From Serripes groenlandicus (Eukaryota > Mollusca > Bivalvia > Cardiida > Cardiidae): a stretch of DNA of 64,000 bases. A program made the translations under genes and the position numbers. This document shows, one piece after another, positions 31,706-42,330 of the stretch. Each line of letters starts with the position of its first letter. Position 1 is the first letter of the stretch. The notes below the pieces were generated by a model. It saw nothing but the letters and a program-made list of their open reading frames with translations, ran no database searches and was not told where the DNA came from. The stretch lies in NCBI GenBank assembly GCA_031761405.1, contig JASEVX010000008.1, positions 75,064,014 through 75,128,013 on the forward strand. Reading direction: 5' to 3'.

Positions 31706-31899
31706 AAAAAGGCAAAGCCTCATCACGAGCACAGCGTCTTTAATGGGTCTAACTTGTAGGTATGTGACTACCATGATAAGGGAATCTGTTTCAAGCGTCG
31801 GAACTGAGACCCCTGTTGTACACTATTCCTACTTTATCTTTTGGTGCAAAGTCAAATCTTCAACAATTTTAACATTCAATTCATCACGGAACATAATCA

Positions 31900-32640
31900 A
31901 TACAGAAAGGTAAAAAATAACAATAGTGAAAACAAGTCTTTCCTTCAATTAGACTTAGTGACATATATTTCTGGGTTAAAAGCCATGTTCAAAACATCCA
32001 TTCTGCCAAAGTTTCAACATGCTAGCATTAATGTTTACAAGAATGTTATCAATTTTTTTTCTTTGGACCTCATTGTTGGTTTTATCCAACATGACCTATA
32101 TTTTAGTCTAGATTTCACCAAAACACCAATTCTGACAAAATTTCAACATGTTAAAATTAAAACTGCAGCATTCAAAATGTCTGAGTGTTAACAAAATGCT
32201 CCTTCAATTTGGTCTAGTGACCTAGTTTCTGACCCACCATGACCTTTATTCTTACTAGGTCTAGATATTGTCAAGACAAACATTCTGACAAAGCTTCAAG
32301 CTGCTGAAGGCAAAGCGTGGTTTCTAGATTAACACAATTTCCCTTCAATTTGGTGGAGTGACCTAGTTTATGACCCAACATGACCCAGTTTATGACTGAA
32401 AATATTTAAACTTATCCTAGATATCATCAAAACAGTTATTTTGAAAACATTTCAACATGCTTAAGTTTAAAAGAAGGCGTCCTGAGTGTTTTCAATATGT
32501 TCCTTCAAATTGACATTGAAACCTAGTTTTTCACCTCACAGGACCCTGTCTATAACTTGGCCATGATTTGATAGAGATGATTCTCTGATAAACTTCCATT
32601 CATATTGGATGTTGTAAAATGTTGCCTGTAGATTGTTCAC
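31900..32640. repeat. Degenerate tandem core repeats of Pearl/Helentron-like type
   Basis: Imperfect repeats of about 140-160 bp, each containing CTAGTTTxTGACCCAACATGACC, a TAGATxTCACCAAAAC-like piece, and TTCTGACAAAATTTCAACATG. Terminal structures (ACAAGAG start, GAGCTAAAAA end) were not located, so only the core is claimed. Confidence 0.55.
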
Positions 32641-32807
32641 AAGGCAATTGTTGATGGCGTGTGACTGAAGGACATCAGACAAAACATGATCATAAAAAAC
32701 ACAAACTGTGCAATAAAAAAACAGGACTTTCTTTATATATACTACATTTAATTAGATAAAACAAACTTAATATGATTTTGATTGACTTATCCATTAATAA
32801 ACATTAC

Positions 32808-32914
32808 CTTGTATGAATCCATTAGTATTATATGTAATCAGCTGAAGTTCCTCTCCTGTCATCGTCATAACAGCTATAATTCCATCAGTAAATGGGTTTC
32901 TCTCAATATATTCC
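32808..32914 (-). CDS. Exon-like unit 1 of a minus-strand gene (most intact of three tandem copies)
   Basis: On the minus strand the acceptor is ATCAAACAAG and the donor ATACAAG|GTAATG; length 107 bp, phase 2 in and phase 1 out. It encodes EYIERNPFTDGIIAVMTMTG and EELQLITYNTNGFIQ. Two decayed copies lie upstream on the same strand at spacings of about 184 bp. The phase class matches the exon at 36740-36520, so the two cannot be consecutive; they could be duplicates or alternatives, or have a 1-2 phase exon between them. The beta-strand-like pattern suggests an extracellular sandwich domain, but I do not recognise the family. Confidence 0.45.
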
Positions 32915-33019
32915 CTTGTTTGATGTTGATGCAGGAAGTTATATTATCCCACAGTCAAAGATGCATGCAATTATCATTGTTTTGACAGGCACCAATGACC
33001 AACGGGTATATCACTAACT

Positions 33020-33270
33020 GCCTATATGAACGTCCTCTCCCATTGTCGCCATAACAGCTGTGATTCCATGATTGTACAGGTTGATCTCAATCCATTTACT
33101 GTTTTGATGTGTATGCAGGAAAGAATATTACCCCACAGTCAAAGATGCATGATATTTTCATTGTATAGACAGGTACCAATGACCAAGGGGTATATCACTA
33201 ACTGCTTATATGAATTTCCTCTCCAGTAATCACCATAAGAACTGTTATTTCATGATTGTATGGGATGTCC
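33020..33270 (-). pseudogene. Two decayed tandem copies of the exon-like unit
   Basis: Minus-strand units near 33100-33020 and 33270-33210 repeat the pattern: acceptor AAAACAG, then KWIEINLYNHGITAVMATMG (unit 2) or YNHEITVLMVITGEEIH (unit 3). Both run into a stop (AGTTAG) where unit 1 continues to its donor, and unit 3 also has a stop near its start. Flanking intron sequence is duplicated with them (CCACAGTCAAAGATGCATG in units 1-2 and 2-3), so the exon was duplicated with its flanks. Confidence 0.45.
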
Positions 33271-33454
33271 TAAATCCATTCTGTTTTAAAATAAAACTTG
33301 ATGCAGAATATGATTGACTGCTGTTTTAATACATGACATCAGACAATAACTGCAAATAAAAGTGTCTTTATATAAAATAAAATGATAAATTAAAGAATGG
33401 GATTACAAACACTATTTATATCTTTTTCTACTTTTTCCTTTTAAATAGCCCAAT

Positions 33455-33688
33455 AGTTAACCCGTTCCCTCATATAGACGCTTTCTGACGCCCCTGTAGC
33501 AGACGGCTTTTTAAAAACATAGTGACAAAAGAAGAAATTGCACAAAACGTGCAATTTCTCCTTTTGCCACAATGTTTTCCACTTGTTGTCATAGGTTATC
33601 CATTTAATTAAAGAGATTTTCTATTTTTTGACAAAATACGTTCAAAGTCGTCTGCTGCAGAATTGTCGTATGAGGGAAAGGGTTAAAC
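33455..33688. mobile_element. MITE family M1, intact copy
   Basis: About 234 bp with terminal inverted repeats: the left end reads TTAACCCGTTCCCTCATATA and, after a gap, GCAGACG; the reverse complement of the right end reads TTTAACCCTTTCCCTCATAC and then GCAGCAGACGACTTT. A palindromic centre includes AAATTGCACAAAACGTGCAATTT. A second copy, split by a later insertion, is at 43526-43687 plus 45267-45312. Confidence 0.7.
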
Positions 33689-33699
33689 GAGAGGGCCAT

Positions 33700-34835
33700 G
33701 AGGGCTTATGCTCTACTGGAATAGTTCTTTGGTCATTTTCAATCCAGAGCATGTATGTATGGAGAAGATCGGATAGTAAATGGAGGCTCTATTGTCTTCA
33801 CAAGCTGTATTATAGCAATTTTGACAATTTCAAGGGCCATAATCCAGACATACAAGGGCTCATATTGCTAGTTTCGAAAAGAACCAGGCTTACATCAATA
33901 TTTAATTACTATCTAAGTTTGGTGAATATCAGATAGTAAATGGAGCCTCTATTGTGTTCACAAGCTCTATTATAGCAATTTCGACAATTTCAAGGGCCAT
34001 AATCCAGTCTTGCAAGGGCGGATCTGGCTGGTTAGCGAAAGGAACCTAGCTCCCATGGATATCTACTATAAGTTTGATGGAGATACAATCAAAACTGAAG
34101 ACTTGATCGCATTCACAAGCTCTATTAAAGCAATTTTGGCAAATTTAAGGGCCATAATCTAGCCTTGCATGGGTGGATCTGGCTGGTTTGCAAAAGGAAC
34201 CAAGCTCTCATCAATATTTAACTACTATCTAAGTTTGGTGAAGATCCAATAGTAAATGGAGGCTCTATTGTTTTCACAAGCTGTATTATAGCAATTTCGA
34301 AAATTTCAAGACCATAATCCAGTCTTGCATGGGCGGATCTGGCTGGTTAGCAAATGGAACCGAGCTCTCATGGATATATAACTACTGTATAAGTTTGGTG
34401 GAGATACAATTAAAACTGAAGACTTTATCGCGTTCACAAGCTGTATTATAGCAACTTTGACAACTTCAAGGGCCATAATCAAGCCTTACATGAGTGGATC
34501 TGGCTGGTTTACAAAAGGAACCAAGCTCTCATCAATATTTAACTACTATCTTAGTTTGGTGAAGATCGAATAGTAAATGGAGGCTCTATTGTGTTCACAA
34601 GCTGTATTATAGCAATTTTGACAATTTCAAGAGCCATAAGCCAGTCTTGCATGGGCGGATCTGGCTGGTTAGCGAAAGGAACCGAGCTCTCATGGATATC
34701 TAACTACTGTATAAGTTTGATTGAGATCCATCAAAACTGAAGACTTGATCGCGTTCACAAGCTCTATTATAGCAATTTTGACAATTTCAAGGCCCATAAT
34801 CCAGTCTTGCAAAGGCGGATCTGGCTGGTTGCAAA
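33700..34835. repeat. About 160-bp tandem repeat, 7 units
   Basis: Units contain TTCACAAGCTGTATTATAGC, AATTTCAAGGGCCATAATCC and GGATCTGGCTGGTTAGC; the phrase TTCACAAGCT recurs every 155-161 bp. Alternate units differ (AGTAAATGGAGGCTC versus AAAACTGAAGACTTGATCGC), giving a dimer pattern of about 320 bp. The unit length fits the core repeats of bivalve Pearl elements. Confidence 0.85.
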
Positions 34836-35017
34836 TGTGTTCAGCACTAAGAAATGAAGTGGATGACATGCAGTAGAAACGTACGATATTACGTCATTAA
34901 ATGTGTAAACAATCTTCCCTCGAGAACTTCGAAGAACACTTCTAAAATAGATTTACCTTCTTATGTGCTATTTTAGTGATATTTATGCATAGGGTCATAT
35001 TTATTTCTTACATCATA

Positions 35018-36075
35018 CAGTTAGTGTGGGAGTTCCGGATCACTAACGAATCAAATAGTGATAGCTTGAATAAAGGAATTGAGAATTTAAAAGAAACTTT
35101 TACAGTTTAATGGCAAAATATCCGACCTTTCATCTTATATTTGTTGTCTGTCACATGCATTGCCAATTTGAACATTTCTGGACTAAAAATAATTCCCTGG
35201 GTAATTCAGGGAGTTCCGAAACGAGACTCGGAGTGAGAGTGTTTTGGATCACATGATTTGTTATTTATTAAAAATAGATTTCTGAAAAGTTGCAGTTGTA
35301 AAATGATTACATCTTATCAAGTGACATTAATTAAATTAAGTTTAGTTCTGATATCATCATTATTTCTGGCTAAGATACTTCAAAACACAAAACTATATGC
35401 AGTTTATGATAAATTTACAGAACATTGAAAAAGTAGATAATCGGCAGATCTATATTATGCCTACACATTGTTCATTACAAACAAGCTTTTCACATTTATT
35501 CAAGCAAGAAAACATTAGAAAGTAGTTTGACTGTAATAATATATTTAAATATTGCAAAAGATACAATTTAAATTCAGTTCAGTGTGCACGTCACAGCAAT
35601 TTTCATATGTTACGCTAGTGACGTAGATAAGACTTATCTATGTCCCTGGTAACGCATCAAAAGCTGGTCCAAAACAGACATGTATAATACAGGATGATGC
35701 ATTAACATCATTTTCTCCAAATGATCTCCATTTTCAGAAAATTGTTTTCAAAATATTAAAGTAAGAATAGATGAATAAATTCATACAAGTTTTACCGATT
35801 TTTATTGTGTAGATATATTTTATAATTGTCTTTGAATTGCAAACCACGATTATGGATAAACGGTGCATCTATAAAATATCGCTGGGGTAATTTTACGACT
35901 GCATGATTTCAGAGTTCTAAAAACAACATCGATTTTGAAAAGGAGAAATCGATTTTCAATCGAAATTGATTGAATTTTCTAAATATATCAGGTATATGTA
36001 TTTGTAAACATTTGTTCTATGCAGATTTTCTAGAAAACAATGTTCTGATCCGGAACTCACATACAGTACTAACTG
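35018..36075. mobile_element. TA-flanked inverted-repeat element (Tc1/mariner-like, non-autonomous)
   Basis: The left end reads CAGTTAGTGTGGGAGTTCCG then GATCA; the reverse complement of the right end reads CAGTTAGTACTGTATGTGAG then TTCCGGATCA. After allowing a small gap the arms match over about 24 bp. Both ends abut TA (35016-35017 and 36076-36077), as expected for a TA target duplication, and the CAGT start is common in Tc1/mariner ends. The 1.06 kb between has no transposase frame. Confidence 0.65.
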
Positions 36076-36223
36076 TACAGGAGCAGTCCCTGTGATTCAA
36101 CTCTGTTTTGGTGTATTTGGGCAGAGACATAAATACATGTTTCTGATTTGTGTCACAGGGTGTATGTTCAACCAATTATTGCATCAATCTTTGACCGTCC
36201 GAAGGAGTTTTCGGCATTGAGAG

Positions 36224-36317
36224 CACAGGTGCCCGGCGCATAATCCGCCCACTTAACCCACTTTACATATAATATATATGATATGTAAAGTGTATTATTA
36301 TGCGCCGGGCACCTTTG
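36224..36317. mobile_element. 94-bp hAT-type MITE with perfect 8-bp target duplication
   Basis: Terminal inverted repeats of 21 bp (CACAGGTGCCCGGCGCATAA at the left, CAAAGGTGCCCGGCGCATAA in the reverse complement of the right) differ at one base. The 8 bp ATTGAGAG is repeated exactly on both sides (36216-36223 and 36318-36325). An 8-bp duplication and CA-starting ends are the hAT signature. An inner palindrome (CACTTTACATAT) completes the hairpin. Confidence 0.85.
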
Positions 36318-36325
36318 ATTGAGAG

Positions 36326-36519
36326 TGAAACAAATTTAACATGAAGAGCGTCTTAGATCAGACAGTTATAAATCCCATCGCCAGGAACATCTGTCAATTA
36401 ATGCAAAACATTCCGATTTACAATACAGCTAGATTTTGTATATTTACCTACAAGAACGTCAAAATGAGATTGTCTGTGTTAATGTATGTTACGAAAACGA
36501 GAGAGATAAAAATTCTTAC
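36326..36519. other. Short intronic segment, nothing recognised
   Basis: Lies between the hAT MITE and the donor of the minus-strand exon; probably intron of that gene. Confidence 0.4.
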
Positions 36520-36740
36520 CTAAAGCAAAGTAAGTCGTAGCCGATAGGTTCTGGTTATCAGCCTTTACTGTAAACAAAAAAGTTGTTGTCGTTATCTCGG
36601 GAACCAGCTTGGTTTGGACGGATGTGACGTCGGCCGGATATGAATAAATGTCGGTCATGGTTCCCTGCTTTATTGTATGTAATTTCATTTGGCTTTCATG
36701 AGCTGGGCCGTAGTAAGTTTGCAACCATTTTTTTTCCATA
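36520..36740 (-). CDS. Internal exon of an unrecognised minus-strand gene
   Basis: On the minus strand the acceptor is TTCCTATATTCAG and the donor GCTTTAG|GTAAGAA, a near-consensus site. The 221-bp exon enters in phase 2, leaves in phase 1 and is fully open. It encodes MEKKWLQTYYGPAHESQMKL, then TDIYSYPADVTSVQTKLVPE, then TTTTFLFTVKADNQNLSATT and YFALG. The alternating hydrophobic pattern suggests beta strands of a secreted or extracellular domain. A faint resemblance to the sandwich segment after VWA domains of hemicentin-type proteins is a guess. Amino-acid composition is ordinary, unlike the repeat-derived frames nearby. Confidence 0.5.
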
Positions 36741-36829
36741 CTGAATATAGGAAATTTCACTTATTAAGGTTAAACCTCTATAACGTTATAAACAAATTAC
36801 ACGGAAAATTCCATTCAAGGAAAATATTC

Positions 36830-38465
36830 ATTTACGACTATAGACAATGCGACAGTTCAACTTACACGGACAATACAAGCAAATATTGATCCTAAACTGT
36901 GGACAATGCGACAGTTCAATTAACATGGACTGTTCAAGCAGACGTTTGTCTACAACTGTAGGATTTCGACAATTAAACTTGAACGGACCATTCAAGCAGA
37001 TTTTATTCTACTACTGTAAGGATTGAGACAATTCTACTTGTACGAACCATTCAAACAGATATTATTCTACTACTGTAAGAATTGCGAGTGTTCAACTTGG
37101 ACGGACAATTAAAGCAGGCATTATTCTACTACTGTAAGGATTTCGATTGTTCAACTTGCACGGACCATTCAATCATATATTTGTCTACTACTGTAAGGAT
37201 TTCGATTGTTCAACTTGCACGGACCATTCAATCATATATTTGTTTACTACTGTAAGGATTGAGACTGTTCAACTTGCATGGACAATTCAAGCAGATATGT
37301 GTCTACTACTGTAAGGATTGCGACTGTTCAAGCAATATGCGTCTACTACTGTAAGGGTTGCGAAAATTGAACTTGCACAGTCCATTCAATCACAAAGATG
37401 TCTATTACTGTAAAGAATGACCCTGTTCAACGTCATGCACGGTCCATTCAAGCATAAAGGTGGCTACTACTGTAAGGATTGCGACATTCCTACTTGCACG
37501 GACAATTCCAGCAGATAGTTGTCTACTACTGTATGGATTGCAACATTTCAACTTTCAAGGTCTATTCAAGCATATACTTGTCTACTACTGTATGGAAAGC
37601 GTCATTTCAACTTTCACGGACCTTTCAAGCAGATATGTGTCTACTACTCTAAGGATTGCGACAGTTTCATATTGCACGGACCCTTCAAGAAGATATTTTT
37701 CTACAACTGTAAGGATTGCGACTGTTCAACTTGAACGGACACATTAAGCAGATATGTGTCTACTACTGTAAGGATTATGACATTTAAACTTGCACGGTCC
37801 ATTCAAGCATAAAGTTGTCTACTACTGTAAGGATTGCGACTGTTCAACTTACACGGACAATTCAAGCAGATATTTGTCTACTACTGTAAAGATTATGACA
37901 TTTAAACTTGCACGGTCCATTCAAGCATAACGTTGTCTACTAATGTAAGGATTGCGACTGTTCAACTTACACGGACAATTCAAGCAGACATGTGGCTACT
38001 ACTGTAAGCATTGTGACAGATCAAATTACACAGAAAATTCAAGCAGATGAGTGTCTACTACTGTAAAGATAGCGACAGCTCATCTTGAACGGACAATTCA
38101 CGCAGATATCTGGCTATTATTGTAAGGATTGCGACAGATCAAGCATATTTTTGTCTACTACTATAAAGAGAACAATTGTTCAACTTACACGGACAATTCA
38201 CGCAGATATTGATCTTCTACTGCAAGGATTGCGACAGCTCATCTTACACGGGAAAATCAAAGATATATTTATCTTCTACTGTAAGGATTGCGACAGTGCA
38301 ATTTACACAGAGAATTAAAGCGGATTTTATCTACTACTGTAGAGGATGCGGCAATTCACTTTACACGGACTATTCAAGCAGATCTCTATTTACCACTGTA
38401 GACAATGCGACAGTTTGATTTACACGGAAAATTTAAGCAGATATTCATCAACCACTGTAGACATC
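36830..38465. repeat. 59-bp minisatellite, about 28 copies
   Basis: The unit is CTACTACTGTAAGGATTGCG then ACTGTTCAACTTGCACGGAC then CATTCAAGCAGATATTTGT. Copies are moderately diverged, more so at both edges. It lies upstream (on the minus strand) of the exon at 36740. A lone unit is found at 31630-31705. Confidence 0.92.
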
Positions 38466-38517
38466 ATGCTACGGTTGGTTTTCATGGCGCGTCAGGAGTA
38501 CATAAACTAACATTGCG

Positions 38518-38790
38518 CCGAGGGTAGGTAGCTCAGTCAGTAGCGACGCGGGCTGTCAATCAAGGGGTATTGAGTTCGAACCCAAGATCGGTCAACATTC
38601 TTTCCGACGTTTGACAAAAGTCAATGCGATAGGCGTCATTTGTTTTCCGACAATGGGCTAACAATGTGGAAAATCAGCAATTTTTTTGGAAAAACTGTTG
38701 TGTGGGGTACTGGTGAGAGTTAGCCAAGAAACAAAAGACATGGTAATGTCAACTGGACGCCTTTACATGACTGAAATTTGTTTGAATCAA
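38518..38790 (+). mobile_element. tRNA-derived SINE, family A, second copy
   Basis: The head reads TAGCTCAGTCAGTAGCGACG, with box B TGAGTTCGAACCC. The body ACATTCTTTCCGACGTTTGA, CAATGGGCTAACAATGTGG and GGGGTACTGGTGAGAG matches the copy at 27863. The (AATC)n tail is reduced to GAATCAAAGC. Confidence 0.75.
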
Positions 38791-39049
38791 AGCAAACTTA
38801 ATGATAATGAGAACAGGGGTAAGCATCATAAGGCTTCTCGTCTCTTGTAACTTGCCCATTGGTAACCAATGGCAGAAGCTATAAATAAGAACTGAAATAA
38901 AAATTTGTTTCAACACTTCAACAGTTATATCGTGATATTTTACTTTGCTTTCACCAATGTAATAGTACCATCATGAGGAACCCTATAATAATGATACAAG
39001 GGGTTACTAACTTAAGGTTTACAAAGGCCTCGCCTCTAGCCGGAGCTTC

Positions 39050-39210
39050 TCGGCCTTTGTAACTTGCACCGTCGTAATCAGCGGGTTCGATCCATGACCG
39101 ACGCATACCAACAAATGATAGTAATGGCTTTCCCGGATAAGAATGTAGTAATAGCTTTCCCTCCTTAACACCCCGGATAAGAATGTGTGATTAGCATACC
39201 AACAGACTCG
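39050..39210 (+). mobile_element. SINE family B copy, head decayed
   Basis: Box-B-like GGGTTCGATCCATGACC precedes the body TAATAGCTTTCCCTCCTTAA and CACCCCGGATAAGAATG, with part of the body repeated (ATAGTAATGGCTTTCCCGG). No clear box A. Confidence 0.5.
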
Positions 39211-39324
39211 ATGATGCCAATATAAATGAACCACTAACTGGTAACTTGCGCAAGAAACGCCGAGATATAAAACACGCCTGCCTTAAACACAATGCAAACA
39301 ATGATTTATTCTGATGACGGGGCA

Positions 39325-39380
39325 TCAGTCGTAATGCTATATTCAAACAATGGGCGTCAAGGAGGGATGACACTTAAACC
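39325..39380 (-). mobile_element. SINE family B body fragment
   Basis: On the minus strand TCATCCCTCCTTGACGCCCA and TATAGCATTACGACTG match the SINE-B body. No tRNA head is attached. Confidence 0.45.
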
Positions 39381-39439
39381 ATTTTCAGAGTATTTGGTAG
39401 GAGCGGACCTAGAATAGATCACCAGCCACTCGCTTAAGG

Positions 39440-39862
39440 TTACAATACACCAAAAGACTTTCTAAGCGTTTCTCATGTAGAACACCATATATCATTGAAA
39501 AGAGTTACCTCCTAGCTTTAAAACAATCCAAAGAAAATGTGGGATTATGCATTATGCAAGAAAGAACTCACCAGGCGAAAATGATCACCGTCATTTTGGA
39601 CCAAATCGGGCCCGGACAAAACCGGTGTTTAGCATTCTCTACTTTCACTTTCAAACAAGGTCAAACTAATTAAAAATATGATCAAATCAATAATTTCCAG
39701 TTCATCCTTTACACATTCACAATGCATTTAAACTCAATGTCATATATTCAATACATTCTGGTGATGGTATACACTCATTTATACGCAAACGTTTTTTTAG
39801 GGACTATAGTACTGTACATGTAGATCAGCAAGTCAGCGGATGTATTTAGCGTAATTTGAACT
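39440..39862 (-). repeat. Interspersed repeat R1, copy 2 (inverted)
   Basis: The reverse complement matches 2521-2905 over its length and also extends past it on the AAAATGTGG side, ending near AGAACACCATATATCATTG. The junction AGTCCCTAAAAAAACG in this copy is uninterrupted and serves as the empty-site reference for the insertion in copy 3. Confidence 0.8.
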
Positions 39863-39937
39863 TAAGTGGCGGACAATCAGAAAGTAAACTTGAACGATGT
39901 CGTATTCGAACAAGTTTCTATAAATTATATGTTGGAA

Positions 39938-40030
39938 GGTAGCCATTTGCCTCGGAAGAATGTTGTGTAGTTTAATGGTGAGAGTAAGTAAGGAAACACA
40001 ATATAAGTGACTTGGCATCCTTGAAAGAAT
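39938..40030 (+). mobile_element. SINE family A-like body fragment
   Basis: GTAGCCATTTGCCTCGGAAG and GAGAGTAAGTAAGGAAACAC resemble the SINE-A body (GCAGCCAATTGCTTGGAACG, AAAGCTAGGAAACACG). No head. Confidence 0.4.
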
Positions 40031-40066
40031 TTAAATAAGGCTAAATACATCAGCCAAATAGTCCCT

Positions 40067-41036
40067 AACAAGAGGCCCAAGAGGGCCAGTATCGCTCCAC
40101 GGTCATAAGGCAAAAATCAAACCTCCAAACAGCCCTGCCCCCTGGTGGCCATGTTTTTTACCAACCACCATGGCTTAAAGGAATCGTGTAGATTCGCCTG
40201 ACACTTTCGGAGAAGAGGATATTTTAAGTTTTCACTAAAGCCATATAAGGTAAAATAGCCCCACCCCCCTGGTAGCCATATTTTTCAACCAATCAACATG
40301 GCTTGAAGGAATCTGATAGAGGGTCATCAGAATAGAAACACCTCTACACAATTATTTGAATATCAGCCAGACACTATCGGAGAATAAGATTTTTTAAGTT
40401 TTCTCTTTAGCCATATAAGCTAAAATAGCCCCGCCCCCTTGCGGCCATGTTTTTCAACAAATCAACATGGCTTGAAGGAATCTGATAGAGGGTCACCCAA
40501 TGAACATTTCTACAAAATTATTTGAAAATCGGCTGAACACTTTCGGAGAAGAAGTTTTCTCTTTAGCCATATAGGCAAAATAGCCCCGCTCTCTGGCGGC
40601 CATGTTTTTTTTACCAATCAACATGGCTTGAAGGAATCTGATAGAGGGTCACCCAAGGAACATTTCTACAAAATTATTTGAAAATCACTTGAAGGAATCT
40701 GATAGAGGGTCATCAGCCTAAGAACATTTCTACAAAATTATTTGAATATCAGCCAGAAACTATCGGAGAAGAAGATTTTTTAAGTTTTCACTATAGCTAT
40801 ATAAGGCAAAATAGCCCCGCCCCCTGGCGGCCATGTTTTTCGCCCAATCAACATTTCTTGAAGGAATCTAATAAAGGGTCACCAAAGAAACATTTCTACA
40901 ATTTTATTTGAAAATCGGCTTGACACTTTTGGAGAAGAAGATTTTTTAAGTTTTCACTACTTTCACCAGAATTATGGATGGATCACATGAAAGCCATGAC
41001 ATAAGCTCGACTGGCTTTCAGCCAGTCGTGCTAAAA
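40067..41036 (+). mobile_element. Pearl/Helentron-like non-autonomous element, nested in R1 copy 3
   Basis: Starts AACAAGAGGCCCAAGAGGGC and ends with a hairpin (CGACTGGCTTTCAGCCAGTCG) plus TGCTAAAAA. The core has four to five ~180-bp repeats carrying ATAGCCCCGCCCCCTGGCGG, CCATGTTTTTC and GGAATCTGATAGAGGGTCA. It interrupts R1 between AGTCCCT and AAAAACG without an obvious target duplication, consistent with Helitron-type insertion. No coding capacity. Confidence 0.7.
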
Positions 41037-41290
41037 ACGTTGTTCGAGTAGAAATGAGAGTATACCATCACTAGAATGTATTAAATATATGACATTGAGT
41101 TTAAATTCATTGTAAATGTATATAGGATGCACTGGAATTGATTGATTTGATAATTGTTAGTATTTTGACCTTGTTTAAAAATGAAGGTAGATAATGTGAA
41201 ACACCGGTGTCGTCCGGGCCCGATTAGGTCCAAAATGACGGTAACTATTTTCGCCTGGTGAATGAATTCTTTCTTGTATATTACAAAACC
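41037..41290 (+). repeat. Interspersed repeat R1, copy 3 (right part)
   Basis: Resumes R1 right after the nested element: TAGAAATGAGAGTATACCAT, ACACCGGTGTCGTCCGGGCC, TTTTCGCCTGGTGAATG. The left part is about 40035-40066 (CTAAATACATCAGCCAAATA then GTCCCT). Confidence 0.75.
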
Positions 41291-41766
41291 CACAGCAGAG
41301 TTGCATCTAGTTCTCACAAAACCTTTCAAGAAATATTTTTCTATAATTAAATTATGATAGACTTGTGAAAGTGATCAAGTGACTCTTTTTGACATTGAAA
41401 CCGCGGAAGAAGTAACACTTGTCAAGCAATAATGGGCATCTTCCTTCCTTTCATTATAGAAATATGTAGACGATTCTGTTTTCATAATGATAACAAGCAT
41501 ATAACATCTATTATTATACCTCAGTTAAAATTATCTATGTAAATTCCCCATTCCCGATCAGTCACTAATTTTTAATAGTGCCCGTTAATAGTGACCGGCA
41601 AAATAATATCACATGCGCAACTTTGATGCGCGCACTGTTCGGCAAAAATAAAGCCGCAAAATCTGCGTTTAAAACTTCCGATATTCGTTTGACAAGGTGA
41701 AGGTCGTACATTATACAGCCGACAAAATAATTTCAGAAAAGTATTTGTTTTTTCGGTGTAATAAAA
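41291..41766. other. No feature recognised
   Basis: AT-rich, no repeat relationship or coding signal seen. Confidence 0.4.
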
Positions 41767-41872
41767 TAAATATCACATTCCTGTGAGGGCGCTATTAACA
41801 ATTGTAAACCTTCGAAAAATAATGTTGACCGCGGCAATTTTTAATAGCGCTCTCACAGGAATGCGATATTTA
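41767..41872. repeat. Foldback: 38-bp inverted repeats with a 30-bp loop
   Basis: The left arm TAAATATCACATTCCTGTGA continues to GGGCGCTATTAACAATTG. The right arm (from 41835) is its reverse complement with about three mismatches. It may be a decayed MITE or a hairpin-forming element. Confidence 0.75.
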
Positions 41873-41949
41873 TATAGTAATTTATAAATATGTGGGAGAG
41901 GATTTTGAATGGGTAAGTTACCAGTTCTACTGATCCAAATATCCTGACA

Positions 41950-42330
41950 CCAGCCAGCAGTCGTAATGATATCCCCTCAACCCTGAAGGCGCCAAGGATG
42001 GCAACCATTTATATCATTTATAAAGTCTTTGATATGACCCGGACGGGGTTCAAACTCACAACATCCCGCACCGAGGCGGAAGAAAAGCCTTATAACTACC
42101 ATTATTTAGTATGATCCGACCGAGGGGGTTAGTTTCAATTTAAGCACTGCATATTTCTAGGGAGATTGCCTCGATAGTGTAGTGGTAGAGCGTCCGCGTC
42201 GGGTGTTGGAGGACGCAGATTCGAACCATGGTAGGATCATACCAAATAATGGTAGTTATAAGGCATTTCTTCCTTAGCGCTTATGATTGTGGGTTTAGCA
42301 TTACGACAGTCTAGCTGATGTAAGAAAAGA
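41950..42330. mobile_element. Cluster of three SINE-B pieces in opposite orientations
   Basis: At 41950-42075 a minus-oriented body and head end in CACCGAGGCGG. At about 42088-42120 a minus-oriented body start reads TATAACTACCATTATTTAGT. At 42165-42330 a plus-oriented copy has box A (TAGTGTAGTGG), box B-like GATTCGAACC, and the body (GGGTTTAGCATTACGACAGT). The plus copy shares the head from which the 28-bp array derives. Confidence 0.6.

Noticed and set aside
42165..42240. A genuine tRNA gene (box A TAGTGTAGTGG, box B-like GATTCGAACC)
   Set aside because: The stems do not pair properly and it continues into a SINE body shared with other copies, so it is a SINE head.
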